Shown: in pieces, positions 11,705-20,777 of the stretch
How the letters are laid out: each line of letters starts with the position of its first letter
Position numbering within the stretch: position 1 is the first letter of the stretch
Origin: an uncultured Bacteroidia bacterium
GTDB taxonomy: Bacteria > Bacteroidota > Bacteroidia > Bacteroidales > Prolixibacteraceae
Direction of reading: 5' to 3'
Length of the DNA stretch: 64,000 nucleotides
NCBI GenBank assembly: GCA_903927965.1
Contig: CAIYPA010000193.1
Span: 17,594 to 81,593 of the forward strand
Position numbers and translations under genes: made by a program
Notes under the pieces: model-generated
Databases searched by the model: none
What the model was told of the DNA's origin: nothing
The model's input: the letters and a program-made list of their open reading frames with translations, nothing else

Positions 11705-12907
11705 TCAATTGTTCTCATGTTGGCCCACTTTTTTCCATGGCGGTAAAAGCCACAAAAGAAAAGCAAGGATGAAAAATGGGATAATCACCCAGATTATTGA
11801 GAATAAGAACCCTTCAGATCCGAGAAGGTGAAGTTTATATCCAGTAAAGCCATAAAAACTTTTCGAAAACAACTGTCCACCAATTACAACATTCCATCGC
11901 ATAAAAAATATCCCGAAAAGGACCAACAAGCTACATGACAGGTAGATAATTTTCCTGATTTTCTCACTTGGCTTGTAAAGTTGTAATGTACCCAGGGAGA
12001 TCAATGGCACAACTGTTCCCAGGAATATCTGGAAAACAAAAAGTGTCAGGAACAATGGTCCATGTACAAGCAGGAACAAGATTTCGAACGATTCTTCCGC
12101 TTCATAAATCCGGTGGATCTGGTCCAAACCTTCCATGGTAAAATCGATAACCAGAATATAGAACAGGAATTTGGCAATCGAATCGAGTGCAGGCATATCT
12201 ATTTTTTGCTTCCTGAAAAAGGAAACAGCCATATAGATGAAAAGAACCAGCGCAATCCCCGAAACCATGGCTGAGAACAAGAAAATAACTGGCATCAAAA
12301 CTGTTGACCACCAAGGATTTGCCTTAATCGATCCAAAAATAAATCCTACATAACCATGGAGCATAAACGCAGAAGGGATACCCACGACAGTAATAAAATA
12401 ACCAATTTTATCGTCCCATTTTATCGTACTGGGGCTTAAATCTGTGACCCCCAAGGTCAGGATCTTGTATATCCGGCCTTTAAACCCTTTTGTCTCCTTC
12501 GACCAGATGACGATGTCCTGCCTGTAATCGAACCAGATTTCCAATAGCAAAACAACCATCAAATACCATAAATAGACAAACCCGAATATGGCCATAGCAG
12601 ATGTAGAATGGGGCGTCATCAGGATTTCGTAAAACCTTTCAGGATGCCCTAAGTGACTGACCAGTGGCATTGTAGCGACAAGGAGAAAAGCAAGGGCTGT
12701 GAGCAGTGCCAATTGGTAAGTTGGCCCAAGGACTTTAACATTAAATACCCTTTCGAGTGAAGCGAGGATAAAGGCCCCGGCAACCAAGCCTGTGATGTAT
12801 GGATACAGGACAATGAGCAGTCCCCATTGCAGATCAAGTTCGTTTGGATAGATAAATCCCTGAACCTGTGATAACATATCATAAAGATGCTGAAAATTCT
12901 GTTCCAT
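11705..12907 (-). CDS. NrfD/PsrC-type quinone-interacting membrane subunit
   Basis: Multi-TM NrfD-like protein directly downstream of a four-cluster ferredoxin subunit. Confidence 0.88.
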   Translation of the reverse strand: MEQNFQHLYDMLSQVQGFIYPNELDLQWGLLIVLYPYITGLVAGAFILASLERVFNVKVLGPTYQLALLTALAFLLVATMPLVSHLGHPERFYEILMTPHSTSAMAIFGFVYLWYLMVVLLLEIWFDYRQDIVIWSKETKGFKGRIYKILTLGVTDLSPSTIKWDDKIGYFITVVGIPSAFMLHGYVGFIFGSIKANPWWSTVLMPVIFLFSAMVSGIALVLFIYMAVSFFRKQKIDMPALDSIAKFLFYILVIDFTMEGLDQIHRIYEAEESFEILFLLVHGPLFLTLFVFQIFLGTVVPLISLGTLQLYKPSEKIRKIIYLSCSLLVLFGIFFMRWNVVIGGQLFSKSFYGFTGYKLHLLGSEGFLFSIIWVIIPFFILAFLLWLLPPWKKVGQHENN

Positions 12908-12908
12908 A

Positions 12909-13679
12909 TTATCTTACCTCCCCGCTTAATGCATTATAAAAACATTTACTACCTGTGTTGAGATGTGGTTTTAAAACCAGACAAGTGTGCTCCTTCATAA
13001 ATTTGACCAAAGGGCTCTTTGGATCGTTCAGGTTGCCCAGAATCCTTGCGTGAGTAGGACATACCTCAACACAGGCAGTGGTTTTTCCTTTTGAGATCCG
13101 GTGATAGCAAAGCGTACATTTGTCTGCTACATTTTTGGCAGGATTGATGTACCTGCAACCATAAGGGCACGCCTGAACACAATACCTGCAACCGATACAA
13201 TAGGTTTCGTCAACCATAACGACCCCGTCAGGAGTTTCGTAGGTCGCACCTACCGGACAAGCCTGAACACAAGGCGATTTGTAGCAATGGTTGCACAACT
13301 TAGGGACAAAGAATGCCTTGAAGATATCCTCCGGTGGAACACTCTGGACAAAACCGTCAATACCCCCATTGGGCGATTCTACTTTAACTGTACCATCGTT
13401 TTTTATGGTGTATTGTTCAACCCATGTCCTGAAATAGAAAGGTTGTTTAGGTATGTTATTTTCTGTTTTACAAGCATTTGCACATCTTCCACAACCAATG
13501 CATTTTTCAATGTCGATACCATAACCCCACCAGGTTTTTGAAGGATCCTTGGGCCTTTCGACTGCATAAACCACTGCATTGAACGGCGTGAACAGGCTCG
13601 TTGTCACCAACAAACTGCCCACTGTTGCTGCCTTTTTGATAAATTTTCTCCTTGATTTTCCTATTTCTTCATTTGACAT
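12909..13679 (-). CDS. Tat-exported 4Fe-4S ferredoxin subunit (DsrO/HybA/NrfC-like)
   Basis: SRRKFIKKAA Tat motif; CIGCGRCANAC, CNHCYKSPCVQACP, CIGCRYCVQACP, CTLCYHRI..CVEVCP. Confidence 0.93.
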   Translation of the reverse strand: MSNEEIGKSRRKFIKKAATVGSLLVTTSLFTPFNAVVYAVERPKDPSKTWWGYGIDIEKCIGCGRCANACKTENNIPKQPFYFRTWVEQYTIKNDGTVKVESPNGGIDGFVQSVPPEDIFKAFFVPKLCNHCYKSPCVQACPVGATYETPDGVVMVDETYCIGCRYCVQACPYGCRYINPAKNVADKCTLCYHRISKGKTTACVEVCPTHARILGNLNDPKSPLVKFMKEHTCLVLKPHLNTGSKCFYNALSGEVR

Positions 13680-14110
13680 GGCAAGTGGGGATTATGACAT
13701 TCGATACAATTTTCAGTTACATTGTGTTCTTTCAGATCGACTTGATGCACGAGTTTGCTGCGGGAAGGATTGAGGGAGTGGCACATTCCGCAGAAATCCC
13801 TTCCTTTCGGGATCATCGGTTTAATCGAATCGGGATTGGCAATGTGGGCGGATCCGGGACCATGGCATGTTTCGCAGGAGATTCCTTTGTGAAGATCAGT
13901 TTCCATCTCCTGGATCCGATCAGAGTGACAATCGTCACAGGCTTCCTTTCCTGCATAAATCATTGCTTTTTCTTTGTTCTCTGCGATCGAGTTAAACCGG
14001 TAATGGCCTTGTTCACCAAACGACTTCGGAACAAGGAAACTTCTGGCCGCCAAAAAGAGAAAAATGAAAATTGCAAATAATGGAATTAGTCTTTTTAGTT
14101 GTGGAGGCAT
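13661..14110 (-). CDS. tetraheme cytochrome c
   Basis: Four CXXCH motifs: CDDCH, CETCH, CGMCH, CIECH; N-terminal TM anchor; overlaps the ferredoxin start. Confidence 0.9.
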   Translation of the reverse strand: MPPQLKRLIPLFAIFIFLFLAARSFLVPKSFGEQGHYRFNSIAENKEKAMIYAGKEACDDCHSDRIQEMETDLHKGISCETCHGPGSAHIANPDSIKPMIPKGRDFCGMCHSLNPSRSKLVHQVDLKEHNVTENCIECHNPHLPCQMKK

Positions 14111-14221
14111 ATTTAACGATTTATTAATATTGGATAAAGATAGATTTGTACATATATCCATAATAATAAATCAAATTGACATTTGTCATGTTTTGCAATA
14201 TAGAAACATTCAAAATAAAAT

Positions 14222-14510
14222 GGTTGAAGTTTCGAATTGTGCAACAAAGTTTTTGAAGTTGGGAGAAGATCACAAACAATATAATGGTAGTTTCTAACTC
14301 AGGTTCTATCACTGCGCGGAGTGCTGCACAATTTTAATTTGAAGGATTAATATCAGCACTCCAAAGCAATCCCAAACTAAGAAGCACTATCCCAAAAACA
14401 AAATTCGGACAGTGCTTCAAATCATGGGATTGCCGCATCAAACAATTTGATTCTGATAACCAGTTAATTTACAGTAGTTTGATTCGCAATGACAATTTCA
14501 GAAGTAAGAT
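14222..14510 (+). repeat. dispersed intergenic repeat family A, copy 1
   Basis: CACTGCGCGGAGTGCTGCACAATTTTAATTTGAAGG...AAGCAATCCCAAACTAAGAAGCAC...GATTCGCAATGACA; shared with copies at 22.8, 54.9 and 55.5 kb. Confidence 0.8.
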
Positions 14511-14630
14511 CTTCCAAAATAAAAATGGTTAAACTTGTATTTAGTGTCCAGGTGACTGTTGATGCGGTAAAGAGTCACCAGGAAACTTGTCATAAAGTTT
14601 GTTTTCGTTTCTGGGTGACCATATGTCAAT

Positions 14631-17600
14631 TTATCCCAGCTTTACATTTTTAACCCACTCCAACGCATTCACAAACGCTTCGATCCATGGGGTCACCTGA
14701 TCATCTTTCCTCTCGGATGGATAATTTGCCCATTGCCATGGATAGATCGCCCTTTCGATATGGGGCATCATTGCCAGGTGGCGTCCATCTTCCGAGCAAA
14801 TGGCGGCTGTGTCATAATCTGAACCATTCGGATTTCCGGGATAGTTGCTGTAAGAGAATTTTGCAGGAATTTTGTATTGGTCTTCTGCATAAGGCATTAC
14901 GAATTTACCTTCACCGTGTGCCACCCAAACTCCCAAGCTTTTTCCCGAGAGAGTCTTAAACATCACCGATTCGTTTTCAAGCACATCGACACCAACAAAG
15001 CACGACTCAAACTTATGCGAATCGTTATGTGCCATTTTTACGCTTTCGCCATGACCTGGATTTACAAGGTCAAGTTCAACCATCAACTGACAGCCGTTGC
15101 AGATTCCAAGGCTAAGGGTATCCTCCCGTTTGTAAAAATTGTCAAGGGCAGTTTTTGCCTTTTCATTGTATTTTAATGCACCTGCCCAACCTTTTGCAGA
15201 GCCAAGCACATCAGAATTCGAAAATCCTCCAACAAAAACGATCAGGCTCACATCTTCCAATGTTTCGAGGCCATTGATCAGGTCGGTGGTGTGGACATCC
15301 TTCACATCGAAACCGGCAAGGTACATGCTCCACGCCATTTCGCGGTCGCCGTTGCTCCCTTTTTCACGGATTATAGCCGCTTTAATTCCCGAAGGTTGAC
15401 GACGTTTGGGATCGATTCCCAAACTATCAAATGTACCAGTAAACGACCCGAAATTAAATTTGAGTTCGTTTTTCTTGTAATTGACTAAACGTTCCAAGGC
15501 AAGCTTTTCACCACTTTGACGACGATCCAATAGATAGGATGGCCTGAACCATAAATCACGCAGTTCGTCAATATCAAACTGGAGTTGATCCTCGCCATTT
15601 TTTACAGTGACCATTCGATTGAGGGTAGGAGTCCCAATTTTATAATAGGCAATACCTTTATTTTGAAGTTCCTGTTCAAATCCTGAAGCTTTTAAGGGTT
15701 GAACAACAATTCCAGGGTTCTCACTGAAAAGCGCTTTTACACTATCAGCTTCCTTCAACCCAGTCATGTCAACATCTATGCCACCAATATTTTGAGCAAA
15801 GCACATTTCAAGCAAGGTGGTAAGGATACCACCGGATGAAATATCATGTCCAGACACAATTAATTGTCTATCAATCAATTGCTGGATTGCTTCAAAAGCT
15901 GAAACAAAATAGGACACATCTGAAACGGTAGGTGTGTTTTCACCCAATTGGCTTAAAACCTGTGCAAGCGAACTTCCACCCAATGTTTTGGGTGATTTTG
16001 ATAGATCTATGTAATAAATTGGTTTGGAAGGATCGATTGACAGCACCGGCTCAACCACTTTGCGGATATCCGACACTTCGCCAGATGCTGAAATGATCAC
16101 AGTTCCAGGAGCATAAACCAAATCGTTTTTGTATTTCTGGGTCATCGAAAGCGAATCTTTGCCTGTAGGAATATTGACCCCCAATGCGCAGGCAAATTTT
16201 GAGGCAGCCTCTACCCCACTGTACAACCGGAAATTTTCGCCCTGATTTTTAGCAGGCCACATCCAATTGGCAGAAAGTGATATCCCTTTGATACCGTGGG
16301 TCATCGGAGCCCAGATGATGTTGGTCAACGATTCGGCAATCGAAAGGATAGAACCATTTGCGGCATCGATCAATCCAGCAACCGGGGCATGTCCCAATGA
16401 AGTGGCGATCCCTTTTACTCCCTGATAGTCAATGGCTACGACCCCAAGATTGTTTAATGGCAATTGCAATGGACCGGCACATTGCTGTTTTGCAATCTTA
16501 CCTGTTACCGACCTGTCAACCTTGTTCGTGAGCCAATCCTTGCAACCAACAGACTCCAATTGAAGGACTTGAGCTATATATTTGTTAATTAATGAATTAT
16601 CGTAATTAATACCGGAGTAGGTAGCGATTTTGGATTGGTCCTCCAAAACGGTTTTCGGGGGTTTGCCAAACATATAGGCCAAATCCCAATTGATCGGTTT
16701 TTCGCCGGTTTTACGGTTTGTAAACGTAAACTTATGGTTCCCTGTTGTTTCGCCGATCACATAAATTGGGGAACGTTCACGTTCGGCAATCCGGGTAATC
16801 AGTTCAATATTTTCGCTGCTTGTCACAAATCCCATCCGTTCCTGCGATTCGTTACCAACAATCTCTTTGGCCGACAGTGTCGGATCGCCGATTGGCAATT
16901 GGTCGATGTAAATTTCACCGCCTGTCTCTTCAACCAATTCCGAAAGGCAGTTCAAATGTCCTCCTGCACCATGGTCGTGAATGGAAATGATCGGATTATT
17001 GCCCGATTCCGCCAATGCCCTGATCGTATTGTATGCCCTTTTTTGCATTTCGGGATTGGCACGCTGAACAGCATTCAATTCGATATGGCTCTCAAATTCG
17101 CCTGTATCTACAGAAGATACCGCACCGCCACCCATACCGATCCGGTAATTGTCTCCACCCAGCAAAACCACTTTGTCACCAATTCCCGGGACACTTTTCA
17201 GGCAATCCTCCTGACGGGCATAACCGATGCCGCCAGCTTGCATGATCACCTTGTCGTACCCGAATTTCTTGTTGTTTTCAAAATGCTCAAAAGTCATAAC
17301 TGAGCCGTTGATAAGGGGTTGCCCGAATTTGTTCCCAAAATCGGAAGCGCCATTGGAAGCTTTTATCAAAATCTCCTCCGGTGTTTGGTACAACCATGGA
17401 CGAGGTTCAGTTGCATTTTCCCATTCACGCCCCTCCCCATCATTGCGGGAATAGGCAGTCATGTAAACAGCTGTCCCGGCAATCGGGAAACTACCCTTTC
17501 CACCAGCCATCCGGTCACGGATTTCACCACCTGTTCCGGTTGCTGCACCATTGAACGGTTCAACAGTTGTCGGGAAATTATGGGTCTCGGCTTTTAAAGA

Positions 17601-18323
17601 TAGAACAGTCTGTATATCAGTTACTTCAAAAAAATCGGGTTTGTCCTGTGTTTTTGGGGCAAACTGCTCTGAATCAGCACCCTGACTAAAAGAACAATTG
17701 TCCTTGTAGGCTGATAGGATTGTATTGGGATTGGTCTTTGTTGTTTCCTTGATCAACTGGAACAATGTGGAAGGTTTTTCAACCCCGTCAATTATGAAAT
17801 TTCCGTTAAATATTTTGTGGCGGCAATGCTCCGAATTGACCTGTGAAAATCCAAATACCTCACTATCAGTTAATTTACGTTCCATTTTCTTTGAAACATT
17901 GTTCAGGTAATTGATTTCGTCATCGCTTAAAGCCAAACCTTCCTGCTGACTGTAAGCAGCAATGTCATCAATATAGAGAATTGGATCTGGTAAATGCTTG
18001 ATCGTAAATATTTCCTGATCGAGTTTTTTATAAACCACCTGCAACATCGGGTCGTGCTTCGGCGATTCGGTAACAGCCTCAAAGAATTCCTCAATCCTAA
18101 CGATTCCGTCAATCCCCATGTTTTGGGTGATCTCGACTGCATTGGTACTCCAGGGCGTAATCATCTCTTTTCTAGGGCCTACGAATGTACCCATAACCTT
18201 ATCGCCTGAAATTGGTGATGCCTGGTCGAATAACCAGACCAACTTATCGAGATCGGAAGTGGACAAATTTTTTTTGGAATCAACGGCAATCAGGTTGGTT
18301 TTGCCTTTAAAGAAGAGGATCAT
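14631..18323 (-). CDS. purL: phosphoribosylformylglycinamidine synthase
   Basis: 1230 aa; SEHCRHKIFNG, LKAETHNFPT, C-terminal glutaminase GICNGCQLM. Confidence 0.98.
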   Translation of the reverse strand: MILFFKGKTNLIAVDSKKNLSTSDLDKLVWLFDQASPISGDKVMGTFVGPRKEMITPWSTNAVEITQNMGIDGIVRIEEFFEAVTESPKHDPMLQVVYKKLDQEIFTIKHLPDPILYIDDIAAYSQQEGLALSDDEINYLNNVSKKMERKLTDSEVFGFSQVNSEHCRHKIFNGNFIIDGVEKPSTLFQLIKETTKTNPNTILSAYKDNCSFSQGADSEQFAPKTQDKPDFFEVTDIQTVLSLKAETHNFPTTVEPFNGAATGTGGEIRDRMAGGKGSFPIAGTAVYMTAYSRNDGEGREWENATEPRPWLYQTPEEILIKASNGASDFGNKFGQPLINGSVMTFEHFENNKKFGYDKVIMQAGGIGYARQEDCLKSVPGIGDKVVLLGGDNYRIGMGGGAVSSVDTGEFESHIELNAVQRANPEMQKRAYNTIRALAESGNNPIISIHDHGAGGHLNCLSELVEETGGEIYIDQLPIGDPTLSAKEIVGNESQERMGFVTSSENIELITRIAERERSPIYVIGETTGNHKFTFTNRKTGEKPINWDLAYMFGKPPKTVLEDQSKIATYSGINYDNSLINKYIAQVLQLESVGCKDWLTNKVDRSVTGKIAKQQCAGPLQLPLNNLGVVAIDYQGVKGIATSLGHAPVAGLIDAANGSILSIAESLTNIIWAPMTHGIKGISLSANWMWPAKNQGENFRLYSGVEAASKFACALGVNIPTGKDSLSMTQKYKNDLVYAPGTVIISASGEVSDIRKVVEPVLSIDPSKPIYYIDLSKSPKTLGGSSLAQVLSQLGENTPTVSDVSYFVSAFEAIQQLIDRQLIVSGHDISSGGILTTLLEMCFAQNIGGIDVDMTGLKEADSVKALFSENPGIVVQPLKASGFEQELQNKGIAYYKIGTPTLNRMVTVKNGEDQLQFDIDELRDLWFRPSYLLDRRQSGEKLALERLVNYKKNELKFNFGSFTGTFDSLGIDPKRRQPSGIKAAIIREKGSNGDREMAWSMYLAGFDVKDVHTTDLINGLETLEDVSLIVFVGGFSNSDVLGSAKGWAGALKYNEKAKTALDNFYKREDTLSLGICNGCQLMVELDLVNPGHGESVKMAHNDSHKFESCFVGVDVLENESVMFKTLSGKSLGVWVAHGEGKFVMPYAEDQYKIPAKFSYSNYPGNPNGSDYDTAAICSEDGRHLAMMPHIERAIYPWQWANYPSERKDDQVTPWIEAFVNALEWVKNVKLG

Positions 18324-18557
18324 TGCAGTGAGTTTTAATTGACGGCGTCAAAGTTATCAATGTTGGCAAAGATAAGGAAAAATCGATGCGTAGGATTGTT
18401 TCACCAAGGTTTGCCATTGTTTCAAAAATTTTGACATTGTCAAAAATATAAATGCAGCTTCAATAAACAAACTGGAATAATTTTCTAACTTTACGATCCA
18501 TTAAGCTTTTCAACAGTTCGGTTCCGAAAAATTAACAAGCCATAAAACCCGATTAAA

Positions 18558-20777
18558 ATGAAAATTATCTGTCTGGGAAATTATCCCCCACGTCAATGCG
18601 GTATAGCTACGTTTACCGGAAATTTGATAAATGCCATTTTGAACGCTGCGGATATTCATGCTTATAACGTTGAAATAGAGGTAATTGCAATGAACGACAA
18701 CGGTAGTTCATACAATTATCCCCCAATTGTCGGGCATGTGATCAACGATAGGGTGATGAATGAGTACATCATGATGGCAGAAACCATCAATAATTCGGGT
18801 GCTGAATTGTGTTTGTTGCAACATGAGTTTGGGATTTTTGGGGGCGAAAGTGGGGTTCTTCTCCTTGGCCTTTTGCGAAGGTTAAAAATACCGGTAGTCT
18901 CAACTTTTCATACCGTTTTAAAAACCCCAACTTTCCATCAGTTTGAAATCATGAAGAAAATTGCCGCTTACTCTTCACGGATCGTTGTGATGAATAATCT
19001 GGCAATCGGATTTTTAACGGAACTTTACCATGTTTCGCGCGAAAAAATTGTCCGAATTGAACATGGAGTGCCGGATTACGAAATTTACAAGGATCAATTG
19101 TTGCCCAAACCAACGAACTGGGAAAACAGGACCATCATGCTCACTTTTGGATTGATCGGGCGGAGCAAAGGGATCGAAACAGCAATTAAAGCCCTGCCTG
19201 CAATTGTTTCAAAGCATCCCGATGTTTTGTATGTTATTCTTGGAAAGACACATCCCAGTATTGTCAAAAATGTAGGTGAAGAATACCGTGATTTTTTGCA
19301 TGAACTGGTGAAGAGCCTAAACCTGGAGGACAATGTCGTGTTTATAAACGAGTATGTCAGTGAATTGGAATTGATGTCTTACCTGAAAGCTGCTGATTTA
19401 TACATTACACCTTATCAAAATAAAGCCCAGATTACAAGCGGGACATTAAGTTATGCAGTTAGTAGTGGTTGTGCAGTAATCTCAACACCTTACTGGCATG
19501 CAGAAGAGTTGCTTGCTGAAGGACGAGGTTGCCTGTTCGACTTCGGAAATTATAAACAACTGGCTCAGATCGTGAACCAATTGCTCGATAACCTGGATTT
19601 GATGCACCAATTGCAACAAAAGGCTTATGACTATGGGAAAACAATTGCATGGCCTAAAATTGGCAAAGCTTATCTTGACTTATTCGATGTTACCGTTTCG
19701 AACAGGAATCAATCAGAGTCCATACAGATTAAAGAGTTGACCATCAATTATCCAGATTTTGATATCGCCCACCTGAAACGGCTTACTGATGATACCGGTT
19801 TATTGCAACATGCAAGGACCAATGTTCCAAATTACAAGGCCGGATATAGCCTTGATGACAATGCCCGGGCCATTCTGGTCTGCACCACCGCCTATTATCA
19901 ATCCAATGATCAGGTTTACCTTGACCTTCTGAATAAATATATGGCGTATGTTGCTTATATGCAGCAAGTTGATGGGTATTTTAAAAATTTCATGACTTAT
20001 GAAGGTGCTTTATTGGATTGTACTTCGGATGATGCTTATGGACGAACAATATGGGCCCTGGGATACCTGATCCGCTTTGCTCCCATCGAGCCCTATTTTC
20101 ATTTGGCCCTTGAATTATTCGAACATGCACTGCCCCAATTGAACAATCTGACCTACGCACGTGGATATGCCAATTGTATTTTGGGTTTGTACCATTATAT
20201 CAAACGATTTCCCGATCAGGAAAAATACCTGAAATTGTTGCAGGTTTTATCCGATCAGCTCTGTGAAAAGTTCAATGATCATAAACGTGAAAACTGGAAC
20301 TGGTTTGAAACCTCCCTGACTTACGACAATGGCCTTTTGCCTGCCGCCTTATACAAAGCCTATGAAATTTCGGGCAACGATACCTATTTGCAGGTTGCTG
20401 ATGAAAGCCGGTTATTTTTGGAGTCAAAATGTTTTAAGGAAGATTGGTTGTCGTTGATTGGCAATCGGAAATGGTTGCACCTGGACAGGATTTACGATTA
20501 CGAACTTTTTGCCCAACAACCCATCGATGCCATGGCCATGGTCATCCTTTACAAGAGTGCATGGGAAGCAACAGGTAACAAAGAATATATCAACAAATTA
20601 CTCATATCATTTGATTGGTTCTTCGGAAAGAACGATCTTGATATCAGTTTGTTCGACCTCGAATCGAAAGGATGCAACGATGGGATTGAGGAGTTCAACA
20701 TCAACCGGAACCAGGGGGCAGAAAGCAACCTAGCCTACCTCATTTCGTGGCTTGTGGCAAAACCCTTTATTTTATAG
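18558..20777 (+). CDS. GT4-type glycosyltransferase fused to a C-terminal alpha/alpha-barrel-like domain
   Basis: GNYPPRQCGIATFTGNL, STFHTVLKTP, LTFGLIGRSKGIETAIKALP, ITSGTLSYAVSSG; C-terminal half DDTGLLQHARTNVPNYKAGYSLDDNARA... Confidence 0.9.
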   Translation: MKIICLGNYPPRQCGIATFTGNLINAILNAADIHAYNVEIEVIAMNDNGSSYNYPPIVGHVINDRVMNEYIMMAETINNSGAELCLLQHEFGIFGGESGVLLLGLLRRLKIPVVSTFHTVLKTPTFHQFEIMKKIAAYSSRIVVMNNLAIGFLTELYHVSREKIVRIEHGVPDYEIYKDQLLPKPTNWENRTIMLTFGLIGRSKGIETAIKALPAIVSKHPDVLYVILGKTHPSIVKNVGEEYRDFLHELVKSLNLEDNVVFINEYVSELELMSYLKAADLYITPYQNKAQITSGTLSYAVSSGCAVISTPYWHAEELLAEGRGCLFDFGNYKQLAQIVNQLLDNLDLMHQLQQKAYDYGKTIAWPKIGKAYLDLFDVTVSNRNQSESIQIKELTINYPDFDIAHLKRLTDDTGLLQHARTNVPNYKAGYSLDDNARAILVCTTAYYQSNDQVYLDLLNKYMAYVAYMQQVDGYFKNFMTYEGALLDCTSDDAYGRTIWALGYLIRFAPIEPYFHLALELFEHALPQLNNLTYARGYANCILGLYHYIKRFPDQEKYLKLLQVLSDQLCEKFNDHKRENWNWFETSLTYDNGLLPAALYKAYEISGNDTYLQVADESRLFLESKCFKEDWLSLIGNRKWLHLDRIYDYELFAQQPIDAMAMVILYKSAWEATGNKEYINKLLISFDWFFGKNDLDISLFDLESKGCNDGIEEFNINRNQGAESNLAYLISWLVAKPFIL

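Noticed and set aside
16635-17303. 222-aa plus-strand ORF opposite purL
   Set aside because: Shadow ORF; purL homology is continuous on the other strand
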